This document shows, piece by piece, positions 17,108 to 25,435 of a stretch of 64,000 bases of DNA. Within the stretch, counting starts at the first letter, position 1. The number at the start of each line of letters is the position of its first letter. The DNA is from Roseihalotalea indica. GTDB lineage: Bacteria > Bacteroidota > Bacteroidia > Cytophagales > Cyclobacteriaceae. The notes beneath the pieces were generated by a model that was not told the DNA's origin, did no database searches, and saw only the letters and a program-made list of their open reading frames with translations. The stretch lies in contig NZ_JAINFL010000006.1 in assembly GCF_022458895.1 (NCBI RefSeq), positions 310,001 through 374,000 on the forward strand, given 5' to 3'. A program made the translations under genes and the position numbers.

Positions 17108-18274
17108 ATGAAGACGATGAGAAAAAAAGATTTGCAGGCATTGGCTGATTTTAAAGGTGTCAATTGTGTAAGTATTTACATCCCTACGCATAAAAAAGGT
17201 AAAGAAGTAAATGAAGGGGCTGACAAAATACTCTTAAAAAATCATTATCAACAGATGCGTCAGCTGTTAAAAAACAAGGATATATCCGAATCAGAGGCCA
17301 ATCGATATCTGGAACCAATTCAGAAATTGACTGAAGATGCTGACTTTTGGCGTCATCAGGAACAAGGATTGGCAGTCTTCCTGGGAGAAAATTATTTTAA
17401 ATACATAAAGTTGCCTTATGCGGCACAGGAGTTTAGCACCCTATCTACCTCATTTCATTTAGATCAGATTGTTCCGTTGCTTGACGATGATCATCCATTT
17501 TATATTCTGGCGGTTAGCTTGAATAAAATTCGTTTGCTGGAAGGAAATGAACAAGAGATAAGCGAAGTAGATATTCAGGATCTGGTGCCCGAAGGAATGG
17601 ATGATGCCCTAAGCTATTACGAGTTCGAAAAGAATTTACAGTATCATTCCGGAGCTAATCGTTCTGAACCGGGATCACCTATTTATCACGGACAAGGAGG
17701 CGATGGAGGCTCTGAGCAGACCTACATTCTTGAGTATTTCCGGAGAGTAAATGATGTATTAGACCAAATTGTGCTACATAAAAACCGTCCGGTTGTGCTG
17801 GCAGGGGTAGATTCCTTGCATGCCATTTACCGGGAGGCAAATAAGTCACTGAAGTTGGCTGATGAAGGTATTAAACTGAACCCCGACCGGGAGTCACCGA
17901 CTGATTTACACCAAAAAGCAACTGAGGTTCTTAAAGATTACTTTGCTGAAGATAAGCAATCGGAGATGAGCCGGTATGCCGCTTTGGCTGGTTCAGGGAA
18001 GGCATCATATGATATCAATGAAATTGCTCCTGCTGCCGTTAATGGCCGCATAGATGCCTTGTTTGTGGTTGAAGGGACCCATAAATGGGGTAGTATTAAT
18101 CGGGAAGATAACTCGGTGCAACTTCACGATAATCAGCAGGATAATGATCACGATCTGGTATCTAAAGCTGCAGTGGAAACTGTGTTGCACGGTGGTCATA
18201 CGTACGTGGTAAAAAAGGAGGCACTGCCCGAAGAATTTGTGGATGCTGAACTAGCCGCTATTTTTCGCTGGTAA
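17108..18274 (+). CDS. baeRF family (archaeo-eukaryotic release-factor-like) protein
   Basis: A 388-residue protein. Its features (LADFKGVNCVSIYIPTHKKGKEV at the start, SLNKIRLLEG, RVNDVLDQIVL...PVVLAGVDSLHAIYRE, and a C-terminal AAVNGRIDALFVVEGTHKWG then VETVLHGGHTYVV) match bacterial archaeo-eukaryotic release factor-like proteins, I believe family 7. Known release factors trigger peptide release or ribosome rescue; bacterial versions are predicted by others to act in ribosome hibernation or rescue, without proof known to me. The ATG at 17108 fits the conserved N-terminus; the frame extends to 16964. It is divergent from nuoH and followed by a GroES-fold gene. Confidence 0.75.
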   Translation: MKTMRKKDLQALADFKGVNCVSIYIPTHKKGKEVNEGADKILLKNHYQQMRQLLKNKDISESEANRYLEPIQKLTEDADFWRHQEQGLAVFLGENYFKYIKLPYAAQEFSTLSTSFHLDQIVPLLDDDHPFYILAVSLNKIRLLEGNEQEISEVDIQDLVPEGMDDALSYYEFEKNLQYHSGANRSEPGSPIYHGQGGDGGSEQTYILEYFRRVNDVLDQIVLHKNRPVVLAGVDSLHAIYREANKSLKLADEGIKLNPDRESPTDLHQKATEVLKDYFAEDKQSEMSRYAALAGSGKASYDINEIAPAAVNGRIDALFVVEGTHKWGSINREDNSVQLHDNQQDNDHDLVSKAAVETVLHGGHTYVVKKEALPEEFVDAELAAIFRW

Positions 18275-18371
18275 CCCATCTATGAATATACCGCAGTTTT
18301 TTCTGTCAATATGGCAGAAATTACAATAGGCATAGTAATTGGGTTTCAAGTGAAAAAGAGTTTGCATTATT

Positions 18372-18749
18372 ATGGAATTAACCGCTGAGAATAAGTTAAA
18401 GAAGTTAATCATTGTTGGGGATCGAATCCTTATCAAACCAAAAAAAGCATCAGAAAAGACCAAAAGTGGTTTGTTTTTACCTCCGGGGGTGCAGGAACAT
18501 GAAAAGGTTCAAACCGGGTACGTCATGAAAACCGGTCCTGGGTATCCTATACCTTTGCCAGCTGAAGATGATGAGCCTTGGAAAGATCAGGATGAACAGA
18601 TAAAATATATCCCATTACAAGTGAAGGAGGGAGATCTGGCAATGTTTCTGCAAAAAGGAGCGTTTGAGGTAATGTACGAAGGCGAAAAGTACTATATTGT
18701 ATCTCAGGCATCTATTCTGATGCTGGAACGTGAAGATGACTTATTCTAG
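18372..18749 (+). CDS. GroES-fold (Cpn10-like) co-chaperone paralogue
   Basis: A 125-residue protein with the Cpn10 fold: VGDRILIKPKKASEKTKSGLFLPP at the start and EGDLAMFLQKGAFEVMYEGEKYYIV near the end. It is longer than housekeeping GroES (about 95) owing to an insert (PIPLPAEDDEPWKDQDEQ) between strands. No groEL follows, so it is probably not the main GroES. It follows the release-factor-like gene by about 100 bases and is followed by a strong terminator. It could partner GroEL or act alone. Confidence 0.85.
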   Translation: MELTAENKLKKLIIVGDRILIKPKKASEKTKSGLFLPPGVQEHEKVQTGYVMKTGPGYPIPLPAEDDEPWKDQDEQIKYIPLQVKEGDLAMFLQKGAFEVMYEGEKYYIVSQASILMLEREDDLF

Positions 18750-18770
18750 GTATTAAATATAAAGTTTGTA

Positions 18771-18810
18771 AAAGGGCACAACGCGAAAGTTTGTGTCCTT
18801 TTTTATTTTT
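18771..18810 (+). terminator. Rho-independent terminator after the GroES-like gene
   Basis: Arms AAAGGGCACAA (18771-18781) and TTGTGTCCTTT (18791-18801) pair over 11 positions with one G-U pair and a 9-base loop, followed by a T-rich tract (TTTTATTTTTT). It lies 22 bases after the stop of the GroES-like gene. Confidence 0.85.
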
Positions 18811-18878
18811 TGCTAGGTTCGTCCCTATACGTTTTTTTACAGTTATTCCGTTAGCTAAACACACGCTTAACCGGGTTT

Positions 18879-20570
18879 ATGAAAGCATTTTTTGGAATTT
18901 TATTTATTTTCCTCAGCCTGACTGCCTGGGCACAGGAAACCGAAACAGACTGGGACGAAGAAGGGGAGATTGATGACGCTGAAGTTGTGATTGAGAAAGA
19001 GCGAGAAATTACACTACCAACAGCCAGTCGCCGATTTGAGCGTGTACCCCCATTGCCGATTACCAAACCTACAACGGCTATCACATACCAATTTCAGGAA
19101 GTAACTCCTACGTTGCCGGGCTTAAGACCTCAGGTGCGTCCTTTAAAAATTAAAAACCCACCATTAGATCCGCTCTACGGTAATTATGCTAAAGTTGGCT
19201 TTGGTAATTTCCTAACACCCTATGCCGAACTGTTTGCCAATAATACCCGCAACGATGAGTATGATTTTGGAGTACATCTATATCATTTATCCTCAAGGTA
19301 TGGCCCGGTAGACGGCGCCAATTCTGGTAATAGCGATACTCGCTTGGGATTGAATACAAAGTATTTTGCTACCGGCCATACGTTTCATGCGGAAGCAAGC
19401 TATCAGCGAGAGCGGTATCATTTTTATGGATATAGCCCTCTGTTGTCTCCTGAGCCAGAGCGTGATTCTATCAAGCAACTATTTAATACAATCTCTGTAT
19501 CCGGAGGCATCTCTCGCGAAGAGGTGGATGAACCTCTGGATTATGATGTAAACGCCAAATTCATCCATATTGATGATGCATATAATGCTTCTGAAAATCA
19601 GGTGGAGTTAAACCTGGAAGCCAGCTACGTAATTTCATCTCAGCTTGGAATTGGGGTAGAAAGCGATTTGTATCTGATGCAGCGCGCTGATCAAAATCCA
19701 GAAACTTTAGAAGATAATTCGTTGGGCCGGAGGTTATTTCGGGCTCGTCCGTATTTTACTTATCAAACCGGAGAGCCTGGAGAAGGACTGATGGTGAAAG
19801 GTGGATTTAACGTAGTCTATGAAAATGATACAGCCAACAATGCTGATCAGCTCCACATATACCCGTACGCATTAGCAACACTTCATCTGAGTGAATCTTT
19901 TCAGGTATACGCCGGAGTAGATGGCGATGTAGAAGCTACTTCACTTTACTCATTTACTCGGGAAAACCCATACCTTGAACCCAATGTGCCCTTGTTGCAT
20001 ACTAATCGGAATTTCACGTTTCGGGGTGGTGTGAAAGGGCGTGCTACCAGCTTTTTCGGTATTCACTTGGGGGTGGCAGCCAGCAATTATAAGAATCTGT
20101 ATTTTTATGCCAACAGTGCTTTGGATTCAACCCGTTTCACGATTTTATATGCCTCGGATAATGCATTTCAACTCAATTTATTCGGCGAGATAACATTGAA
20201 CAGTTCTGAGCGTTTTCGCTCCTCCCTGCGTGGCGACTTTTACGCTTATGATTTGAATGATGTGGATGAACCTTGGCACCGGCCAACATTAACAGTGAGC
20301 TGGCTCAATAGCCTGAATCTATACGAAAAAATACTACTCAACGCTGAGTTACAATATTTATCAGGAATTCAAGGGCTCAATTTAGCCAGTGGAAACACTC
20401 GAGAGCTCGACCCAATTGTTGATCTAAGTTTCCAGGGAGATTATTTATTTTCTAACCGTTTTTCCGCATTTATCAAAGTAAAAAATATATTTGCACAGAA
20501 CTACGAACGCTTTCTTAATTATCCATCGCGGGGAATTATGTTTATGGGCGGGGTTAGCTATAGTTTTTAA
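18879..20570 (+). CDS. Outer-membrane beta-barrel protein of the TonB cluster
   Basis: A 563-residue protein with a clear signal peptide (FFGILFIFLSLTAWAQ), an acidic, proline-rich stretch (about 19-90) and then a large barrel whose strands alternate aromatic and polar residues, ending in MGGVSYSF with a terminal phenylalanine. The barrel resembles the C-terminal part of TonB-dependent receptors, but no plug domain is visible, so I do not call it a receptor. It is the first gene in a row with SPOR, ExbB, ExbD and TonB-like genes, which suggests an envelope function linked to proton-motive force. Confidence 0.75.
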   Translation: MKAFFGILFIFLSLTAWAQETETDWDEEGEIDDAEVVIEKEREITLPTASRRFERVPPLPITKPTTAITYQFQEVTPTLPGLRPQVRPLKIKNPPLDPLYGNYAKVGFGNFLTPYAELFANNTRNDEYDFGVHLYHLSSRYGPVDGANSGNSDTRLGLNTKYFATGHTFHAEASYQRERYHFYGYSPLLSPEPERDSIKQLFNTISVSGGISREEVDEPLDYDVNAKFIHIDDAYNASENQVELNLEASYVISSQLGIGVESDLYLMQRADQNPETLEDNSLGRRLFRARPYFTYQTGEPGEGLMVKGGFNVVYENDTANNADQLHIYPYALATLHLSESFQVYAGVDGDVEATSLYSFTRENPYLEPNVPLLHTNRNFTFRGGVKGRATSFFGIHLGVAASNYKNLYFYANSALDSTRFTILYASDNAFQLNLFGEITLNSSERFRSSLRGDFYAYDLNDVDEPWHRPTLTVSWLNSLNLYEKILLNAELQYLSGIQGLNLASGNTRELDPIVDLSFQGDYLFSNRFSAFIKVKNIFAQNYERFLNYPSRGIMFMGGVSYSF

Positions 20571-20717
20571 ATTATTGATATAGAGGCTATTTGGTACGTA
20601 TGTACTTTTACTACTATTGTTCTTAGGCATATTCCAAATTCATCTGTTAATTCGCACTATCAAGCGTAATTAGCTGATAATTATAGTTTTACCAAGTAGC
20701 ATGTAAATTGATCCATT

Positions 20718-21365
20718 ATGGAAGAGAGAGAACACACTGGATACCACATGGAGGATTCCGATGATTTTGGATTGCCGGAAACGGATTTTCACCCGATTGA
20801 GCGGGATGAAGAGGAAGTTCCGCCACAATTTGAGGAGCCTCGCTATTATGTTGAAGAGGAAGAGAAAGAAAGTAACAGTGGGTTAATCATTGCCGCTATT
20901 GTGGGTGGAATCCTTGTAATTGGCTTAGCTGTTTATCTTTTTGTTTTTGATGGTACCGAGCAAATAGCCAGCTTGTTTGGTGAGGAGGAGCCAGCTCAAA
21001 CAGAATATGTTGTTACTGAACCAGAGCCGGAGCCGGTGTATGAAGAACCAGAACCCGTATACGAAGAGCCTATTGTTGAAGAAACTCCAACCCTTACTCC
21101 TTATGCCGGAATTGAACGAGTTTCATCACCAACTGGTCTGACTTATGTTGTAGTAGCTAGCTTTGTAGACTATGACTTGGCTATGGATTATGCTCAGAAG
21201 CTGGAGGCCCAGGGGGTTGGTTCTAAAATTCTCGATCCTACTAGCCGTGCACCACTAATTCATCGGGTAGCCATTGCTGACTTTGCAACCTTTACTGACG
21301 GAATGCAAAAAATTGATACTTACCGAACCAACTATGGAGAAAACGCTTGGATACTAAAATACTAG
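20718..21365 (+). CDS. SPOR-domain single-pass membrane protein
   Basis: A 215-residue protein with an acidic cytoplasmic N-terminus, one membrane segment at about 56-76 (LIIAAIVGGILVIGLAVYLFVF), a Glu/Pro-rich repeat linker (EPEPVYEEP repeated, about 97-125) and a C-terminal SPOR-type domain (about 138-215; TYVVVASFVDYDLAMDYAQ, VGSKIL, HRVAIADF). SPOR domains bind denuded peptidoglycan at division or remodelling sites. It ends 1 base before exbB, so it is part of the same operon and may tie the energy transducer to the cell wall. Confidence 0.85.
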   Translation: MEEREHTGYHMEDSDDFGLPETDFHPIERDEEEVPPQFEEPRYYVEEEEKESNSGLIIAAIVGGILVIGLAVYLFVFDGTEQIASLFGEEEPAQTEYVVTEPEPEPVYEEPEPVYEEPIVEETPTLTPYAGIERVSSPTGLTYVVVASFVDYDLAMDYAQKLEAQGVGSKILDPTSRAPLIHRVAIADFATFTDGMQKIDTYRTNYGENAWILKY

Positions 21366-21366
21366 T

Positions 21367-22050
21367 ATGATCCTATTACAAATCACAACCGAAACACCTG
21401 TTGACACTACCGCTCTTGATTCTACTGCCGAAACAGTTTCCGTACTCGACCTACTAATGAAAGGTGGGTGGGTCATGATTCCACTCATTATTCTGTTTGC
21501 AGTTACCATTTATATCTTCGTTGAGCGCTTACGCACTATCAAAAGAGCTTCTCAAATTCCAGAGCAATTCACCGAAAAAATTCGCGGATTGGTATCTCGC
21601 GGGGAGATGAGTGCCGCCCGGCTCGTTTGCTCGCAAACTGATACTCCTATCTCCCGCATGATCGAAAAAGGAATCTCTCGCATTGGCAGCCCTCTGAAAT
21701 CGATTGAAGCAGCCATTGAGAACGTAGGAAAAATTGAGCTTTATCGGCTCGAGAAAAATCTTACGCTATTAGCCACTATCTCTGGCGCAGCCCCCATGAT
21801 CGGGTTTTTAGGAACTGTTACCGGAATGATTCAGGCATTTATTGCCATCGCGCAAGAAGAAGGAAACGTGAGCCCCCAATTGCTATCTACCGGTATTTAT
21901 GAGGCTATGATTACCACGGCCACAGGTTTAGTAGTGGGAATTATTGCATACCTGGGTTATAACTACCTCGTTGCTCAAGTAAACAAGGTAGTGCACCAAA
22001 TGGAATACACCTCTATAGATTTTATCGATTTACTACAGGAACCTCACTAA
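21367..22050 (+). CDS. ExbB/TolQ/MotA family proton channel
   Basis: A 227-residue inner-membrane protein with three membrane segments: about 31-52 (GGWVMIPLIILFAVTIYIFVE), about 130-152 (TISGAAPMIGFLGTVTGMI) and about 170-192. The GAAPMIGFLGTVTGM motif is diagnostic of ExbB/TolQ. With ExbD it forms the proton-driven motor that energises TonB or TolA. It starts 1 base after the SPOR gene and ends 7 bases before exbD. TolQ is also possible, since the third partner here is ambiguous between TonB and TolA. Confidence 0.92.
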   Translation: MILLQITTETPVDTTALDSTAETVSVLDLLMKGGWVMIPLIILFAVTIYIFVERLRTIKRASQIPEQFTEKIRGLVSRGEMSAARLVCSQTDTPISRMIEKGISRIGSPLKSIEAAIENVGKIELYRLEKNLTLLATISGAAPMIGFLGTVTGMIQAFIAIAQEEGNVSPQLLSTGIYEAMITTATGLVVGIIAYLGYNYLVAQVNKVVHQMEYTSIDFIDLLQEPH

Positions 22051-22057
22051 TTTTTTT

Positions 22058-22456
22058 ATGGATCTCCGTGCACGAAACAAAATCGAGACGACTTTTAACT
22101 TTTCGTCAATCGCCGATATCATTTTCTTGTTGCTGATCTTTTTCATGCTCACTTCATCGTTTGTTACTCCTTCCGGGCTACCAGTAAATCTGCCATCAAG
22201 CAAAGCATCAACTATTGTTATGCAACGGGTTAATGTCACAATTACCCCCGATCTGCAATATTTTGTAAACGAAAAAGCAGTGCCTGCTGATCAGTTGGAA
22301 AGTGCCCTGCGGGCAGCGCTTTCTGAGCAGGAGGGGGTTGTGGTACTGAACGTTGATAAGTCCGTACCTGTTGAGTACTTGGTAAGGGTGGCAGGCATTG
22401 CTACAATGCTGGAAGCTAAAGTTTCTATTGCCACAAAACCTGAGCCCAGACAGTAA
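22058..22456 (+). CDS. ExbD/TolR family protein
   Basis: A 132-residue protein with a short cytoplasmic N-terminus, one membrane helix (IADIIFLLLIFFMLTSSFV, about 18-36) carrying the essential Asp of the family (the D in FSSIADIIF), and a periplasmic domain with VTITPDLQYFVNE and VVVLNVDKSVPVEYLV. It works with the ExbB-like channel just upstream. It sits in the order channel, ExbD, TonB-like transducer seen in Bacteroidota operons. Confidence 0.92.
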   Translation: MDLRARNKIETTFNFSSIADIIFLLLIFFMLTSSFVTPSGLPVNLPSSKASTIVMQRVNVTITPDLQYFVNEKAVPADQLESALRAALSEQEGVVVLNVDKSVPVEYLVRVAGIATMLEAKVSIATKPEPRQ

Positions 22457-22503
22457 TCTTTTGACTACTGTTTTCGTTAGGTTAAAAAAAGGAGCAATTA
22501 TTT

Positions 22504-23325
22504 ATGCTTTCCCCTGAAGAAAAAAAAGATCGTAGAATAGCTGGTTTGGTCACGTTTGGTGTAAACGCTGCCCTGCTTATTCTGTTTTTCTTCTTGCTGG
22601 CCTGGCAAGCCCCAGACCCGCCTCTGCCAGAATATGGAATCGAACTTAATTTTGGTTTTGAGGAGACCGGTGCTGGAGAGGCTGTTCGACCTGATCCTAC
22701 TCCCGTAATTGAAGATGAACCAGTGGAAGAAGAGGTGCCCGAAGAGGTTGAGAGAATAGAGGTTGAAGAAGTTTCCGAGCCACAGCCTCAAGTGGTAGAA
22801 AGAGCAGTAGAACAGATAGAGTACGAAGCACCCGTAGAAGAAAGCCCCGAAGTAGTAGAAGAGGTTGCTGAAACTACGGCAGAGGTGGTGGAAGAAGAGC
22901 CAGAAGAACCAGTGAAAGAACCCACACCTAAAAGTCTGTATCCATCTCAAAACACGAACCAAGGAGTTTCTGATAAGCCAATAGGCGATCAGGGTAAAGA
23001 AGAGGGAAAGATTGATGATCGGGCATTATATGGTGCTCGGGGGCCGTCAGATGGTGCCTCACTGCAAATGGCAGGTTGGAATTGGGACTACATCCCCCGG
23101 CCTCAGGATAATTCTAGTGAGAATGGCAGAATCGTTTTTCAAATTGCAATTGATGATCAAGGAGAAATAATTAGTATTAGAACCTTAGAAAAAACAGTGA
23201 GTCCGGCAGTTGAGCGGGTCTATCGCGAGGCTGTAGAAGAGTTGACTTTTAGCCGAACTGGCGATAATAATCGAGCGGCAGCGACATCTACTGGTAAAAT
23301 TTCTTTTATAATTCGTTCTAAATAG
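22504..23325 (+). CDS. TonB/TolA-like energy transducer
   Basis: A 273-residue protein with a membrane anchor at about 17-37 (GVNAALLILFFFLLAW), a long Glu/Val/Pro-rich low-complexity periplasmic spacer (about 70-140) and a C-terminal domain (about 180-273) with GRIVFQIAIDDQGEIISI and VERVYREAVEELTFSR. Such C-terminal domains occur in Bacteroidota TonB proteins. The TonB box-binding YP motif is not obvious, so a TolA-like role is an alternative. It starts 47 bases after exbD and closes the operon. Confidence 0.85.
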   Translation: MLSPEEKKDRRIAGLVTFGVNAALLILFFFLLAWQAPDPPLPEYGIELNFGFEETGAGEAVRPDPTPVIEDEPVEEEVPEEVERIEVEEVSEPQPQVVERAVEQIEYEAPVEESPEVVEEVAETTAEVVEEEPEEPVKEPTPKSLYPSQNTNQGVSDKPIGDQGKEEGKIDDRALYGARGPSDGASLQMAGWNWDYIPRPQDNSSENGRIVFQIAIDDQGEIISIRTLEKTVSPAVERVYREAVEELTFSRTGDNNRAAATSTGKISFIIRSK

Positions 23326-23448
23326 TTTATAAGCACTTCGTTTTGTGTTGTATATTCAGAAAGGTTCTTGTTACTTTGGAAAGTATTTTTATTTGTGATT
23401 CACACAAGACTTTCTTAAGTTAATTCATATAACTACTACGGGTCCTTT

Positions 23449-24102
23449 ATGAGTAAGATTACCGTTGTGCTGGCGGACGATCACGCTATCTTGGCTGAGG
23501 GAACAGCAAGTATTCTGAAAGAGTATGATTTTATTGATTTGGTGGGTGCGGTCAATGATGGCGAACAAGCCTTAGAATTGGTGAAAAAAAACGAACCGGA
23601 TGTACTGGTGTCTGATATCAGTATGCCTGGCAAGTCTATTTTTGATATCGTTCAGGAGATTGAAAATTTCCAGCTGAAAACTCAAGTCTTAATTCTTTCC
23701 ATGCATGATACGCCTGATTATGTGTTCAAAGCATTGAACAGTGGGGTAAATGGCTACATCACAAAATATGCTGATCGAGATGAAATGGTGAAAGCCATAC
23801 AAACAGTGGCTCAGGGTGATGAATACTATAGTCAACCTATTACCCAGGTTATTGTCAAAGGGTTTAAAGACAAAAAGCATCAGGAAAACAATACACAAAA
23901 TCCCATTAATGTCCTTTCTAAACGGGAAAAAGAGGTCTTGATGCTTCTGGTAGAAGGTTTAAATTCCAAGCAAATTGCTGATCGATTGTTCCTAAGTGAG
24001 CGTACCGTCTCTAATCACCGGGCTAACATGCTGCAAAAGTGCCAGGTCAACAACACGGTGGAGCTAGTGAAACTTTACCTCGATAATGTCAATAAATGGT
24101 GA
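23449..24102 (+). CDS. Orphan NarL/FixJ-type response regulator
   Basis: A 217-residue response regulator. The receiver has ADDH at 9-12 and the phosphoacceptor D56 in VSDISMP, with lysine in YITKYAD. The LuxR-type HTH (about 153-213) contains [22 protein letters not shown] and [13 protein letters not shown]. No kinase gene is adjacent. It lies between the TonB operon and the DUF2851 gene. A hairpin overlaps its stop codon. Confidence 0.92.
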   Translation: MSKITVVLADDHAILAEGTASILKEYDFIDLVGAVNDGEQALELVKKNEPDVLVSDISMPGKSIFDIVQEIENFQLKTQVLILSMHDTPDYVFKALNSGVNGYITKYADRDEMVKAIQTVAQGDEYYSQPITQVIVKGFKDKKHQENNTQNPINVLSKREKEVLMLLVEGLNSKQIADRLFLSERTVSNHRANMLQKCQVNNTVELVKLYLDNVNKW

Positions 24103-24116
24103 TCTTCACGATCACC
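24098..24116 (+). terminator. GGTGATC/GATCACC hairpin at the stop of the response regulator gene
   Basis: Seven-base perfect arms (24098-24104 and 24110-24116) around a 5-base loop, overlapping the TGA stop. The following bases are pyrimidine-rich with a T5 run 20 bases later but no immediate U-tract, so termination is uncertain; it may instead stabilise the mRNA end. Confidence 0.4.
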
Positions 24117-24188
24117 TGTCTTCTGTAGCTTTTTCAAAAAAACAGATACGCATTCTTTCGCTTTTCTTAGTACTATTCGGGAAAAAAG

Positions 24189-25415
24189 GTGAAAAAAGAA
24201 ATTCTGCATTATCTGTGGCAACATCAGGCATTTGACTTTTCTCATCTAAGAACTGTCTCCGGGCAAACTATTACCGTATCTTCAGTAGGGATACATAATG
24301 AAGACGCGGGCCCTGATTTTTCCTTGGCTCGCCTTTTTATTGACGATCTGGATTGGAGTGGTTCTGTAGAAATACATGTAAAATCCTCCGAATGGAATCA
24401 TCATAAGCATCAGCTTGACACTGCGTACGATCGGGTCATATTGCATGTGGTATGGCAATATGACCAGGAAATTTATCGCTCAGATGGTACCAGCGTGCCC
24501 ACTCTTGAACTGAAAAATAGAGTTGACTCCGCTATATTATTGAAAATCGATGCATTATTAAATACTACGCAGCCATCAATCGCCTGCGCTTATCAAGCAG
24601 AACAGGTTACATCTCTCACTAAAACTTCTCAGATTGAACGGGCTGCTGCTCAACGGTTAGAACGTAAGGCCGAAGAAATTTTAAAACTCGTTGAGGAAAA
24701 CCGTGGTGATTGGGAAGAGACTGCTTACCAATGGTTATTCAGGGGCTTTGGGTTTCAGGTAAATGCTGAGGCAATGTTGGAGTTAGCAAAAGTATTCCCT
24801 TTGCGGTGGGTCAGGAAATATCATCCTCAACCTGACACTCTTCAAGCTTTACTACTGACGCAAGCAGGACTTTCGGGCTATATTAATGACGCTGGCCCTG
24901 AAATTATCTACCCCTCTGAGTTAGCCAGACAGAAGTTGAATGCCTCAATCTGGCGCTACAGTCGAATGCGTCCGGCCAATTTTCCTCATGCAAGAATCGC
25001 TCAGCTTTCCGGCTTACTATATCATTGGAAAGCGAGTATTACCTGGTTATTTGAACCTTTATCATTAGAAGAGTTTATCAATCAATTTCAAGCGCAATCA
25101 GCTACAAGTGCACCGCTGGGAAAACAAAGTATAGAAAATTTGATCATCAATGTTCTGGTTCCTTTACTGACTGCATACGGACTTTTTCATCGGGAAGAGT
25201 TACTTCAGCAACATGCATGGCAATTATTGGAAAAGTTACCTCCTGAGAATAACCGTATTACCCGGATATATAGCAAACTATCTTTTGTTAAAGATTCTGC
25301 ACTGGATACGCAGGGGATGATAGAGCAATACCAATCTTTCTGTCAGAAAAAAAAATGTTTAAAGTGTAGTATTGGTGCGGCAGTTATGAAAAAAAGCCAT
25401 TTGTTTGTTTCTTAA
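24189..25415 (+). CDS. DUF2851 family protein
   Basis: A 408-residue soluble protein starting with GTG (no ATG nearby). The N-terminal block (HYLWQHQAFDFSHLRT, then GIHNEDAGPDFSLARL, and SGSVEIHVKSSEWNHH) matches DUF2851, which has a restriction-endonuclease-like look: the D.GPDF...SVE.HV.SS.W pattern holds acidic residues spaced as in PD-(D/E)XK nucleases. That reading is inference; no activity is known to me. The remaining ~250 residues are helical. It lies 20 bases upstream of a membrane protein gene and follows an orphan response regulator. Confidence 0.83.
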   Translation: MKKEILHYLWQHQAFDFSHLRTVSGQTITVSSVGIHNEDAGPDFSLARLFIDDLDWSGSVEIHVKSSEWNHHKHQLDTAYDRVILHVVWQYDQEIYRSDGTSVPTLELKNRVDSAILLKIDALLNTTQPSIACAYQAEQVTSLTKTSQIERAAAQRLERKAEEILKLVEENRGDWEETAYQWLFRGFGFQVNAEAMLELAKVFPLRWVRKYHPQPDTLQALLLTQAGLSGYINDAGPEIIYPSELARQKLNASIWRYSRMRPANFPHARIAQLSGLLYHWKASITWLFEPLSLEEFINQFQAQSATSAPLGKQSIENLIINVLVPLLTAYGLFHREELLQQHAWQLLEKLPPENNRITRIYSKLSFVKDSALDTQGMIEQYQSFCQKKKCLKCSIGAAVMKKSHLFVS

Positions 25416-25435
25416 CTCGATAACAAACATATAGC

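Noticed and set aside
22498..22962. 154-codon minus frame opposite the TonB-like gene
   Set aside because: It mirrors the GAA/GTA-rich low-complexity spacer of TonB and gives a Phe/Tyr-rich nonsense protein.
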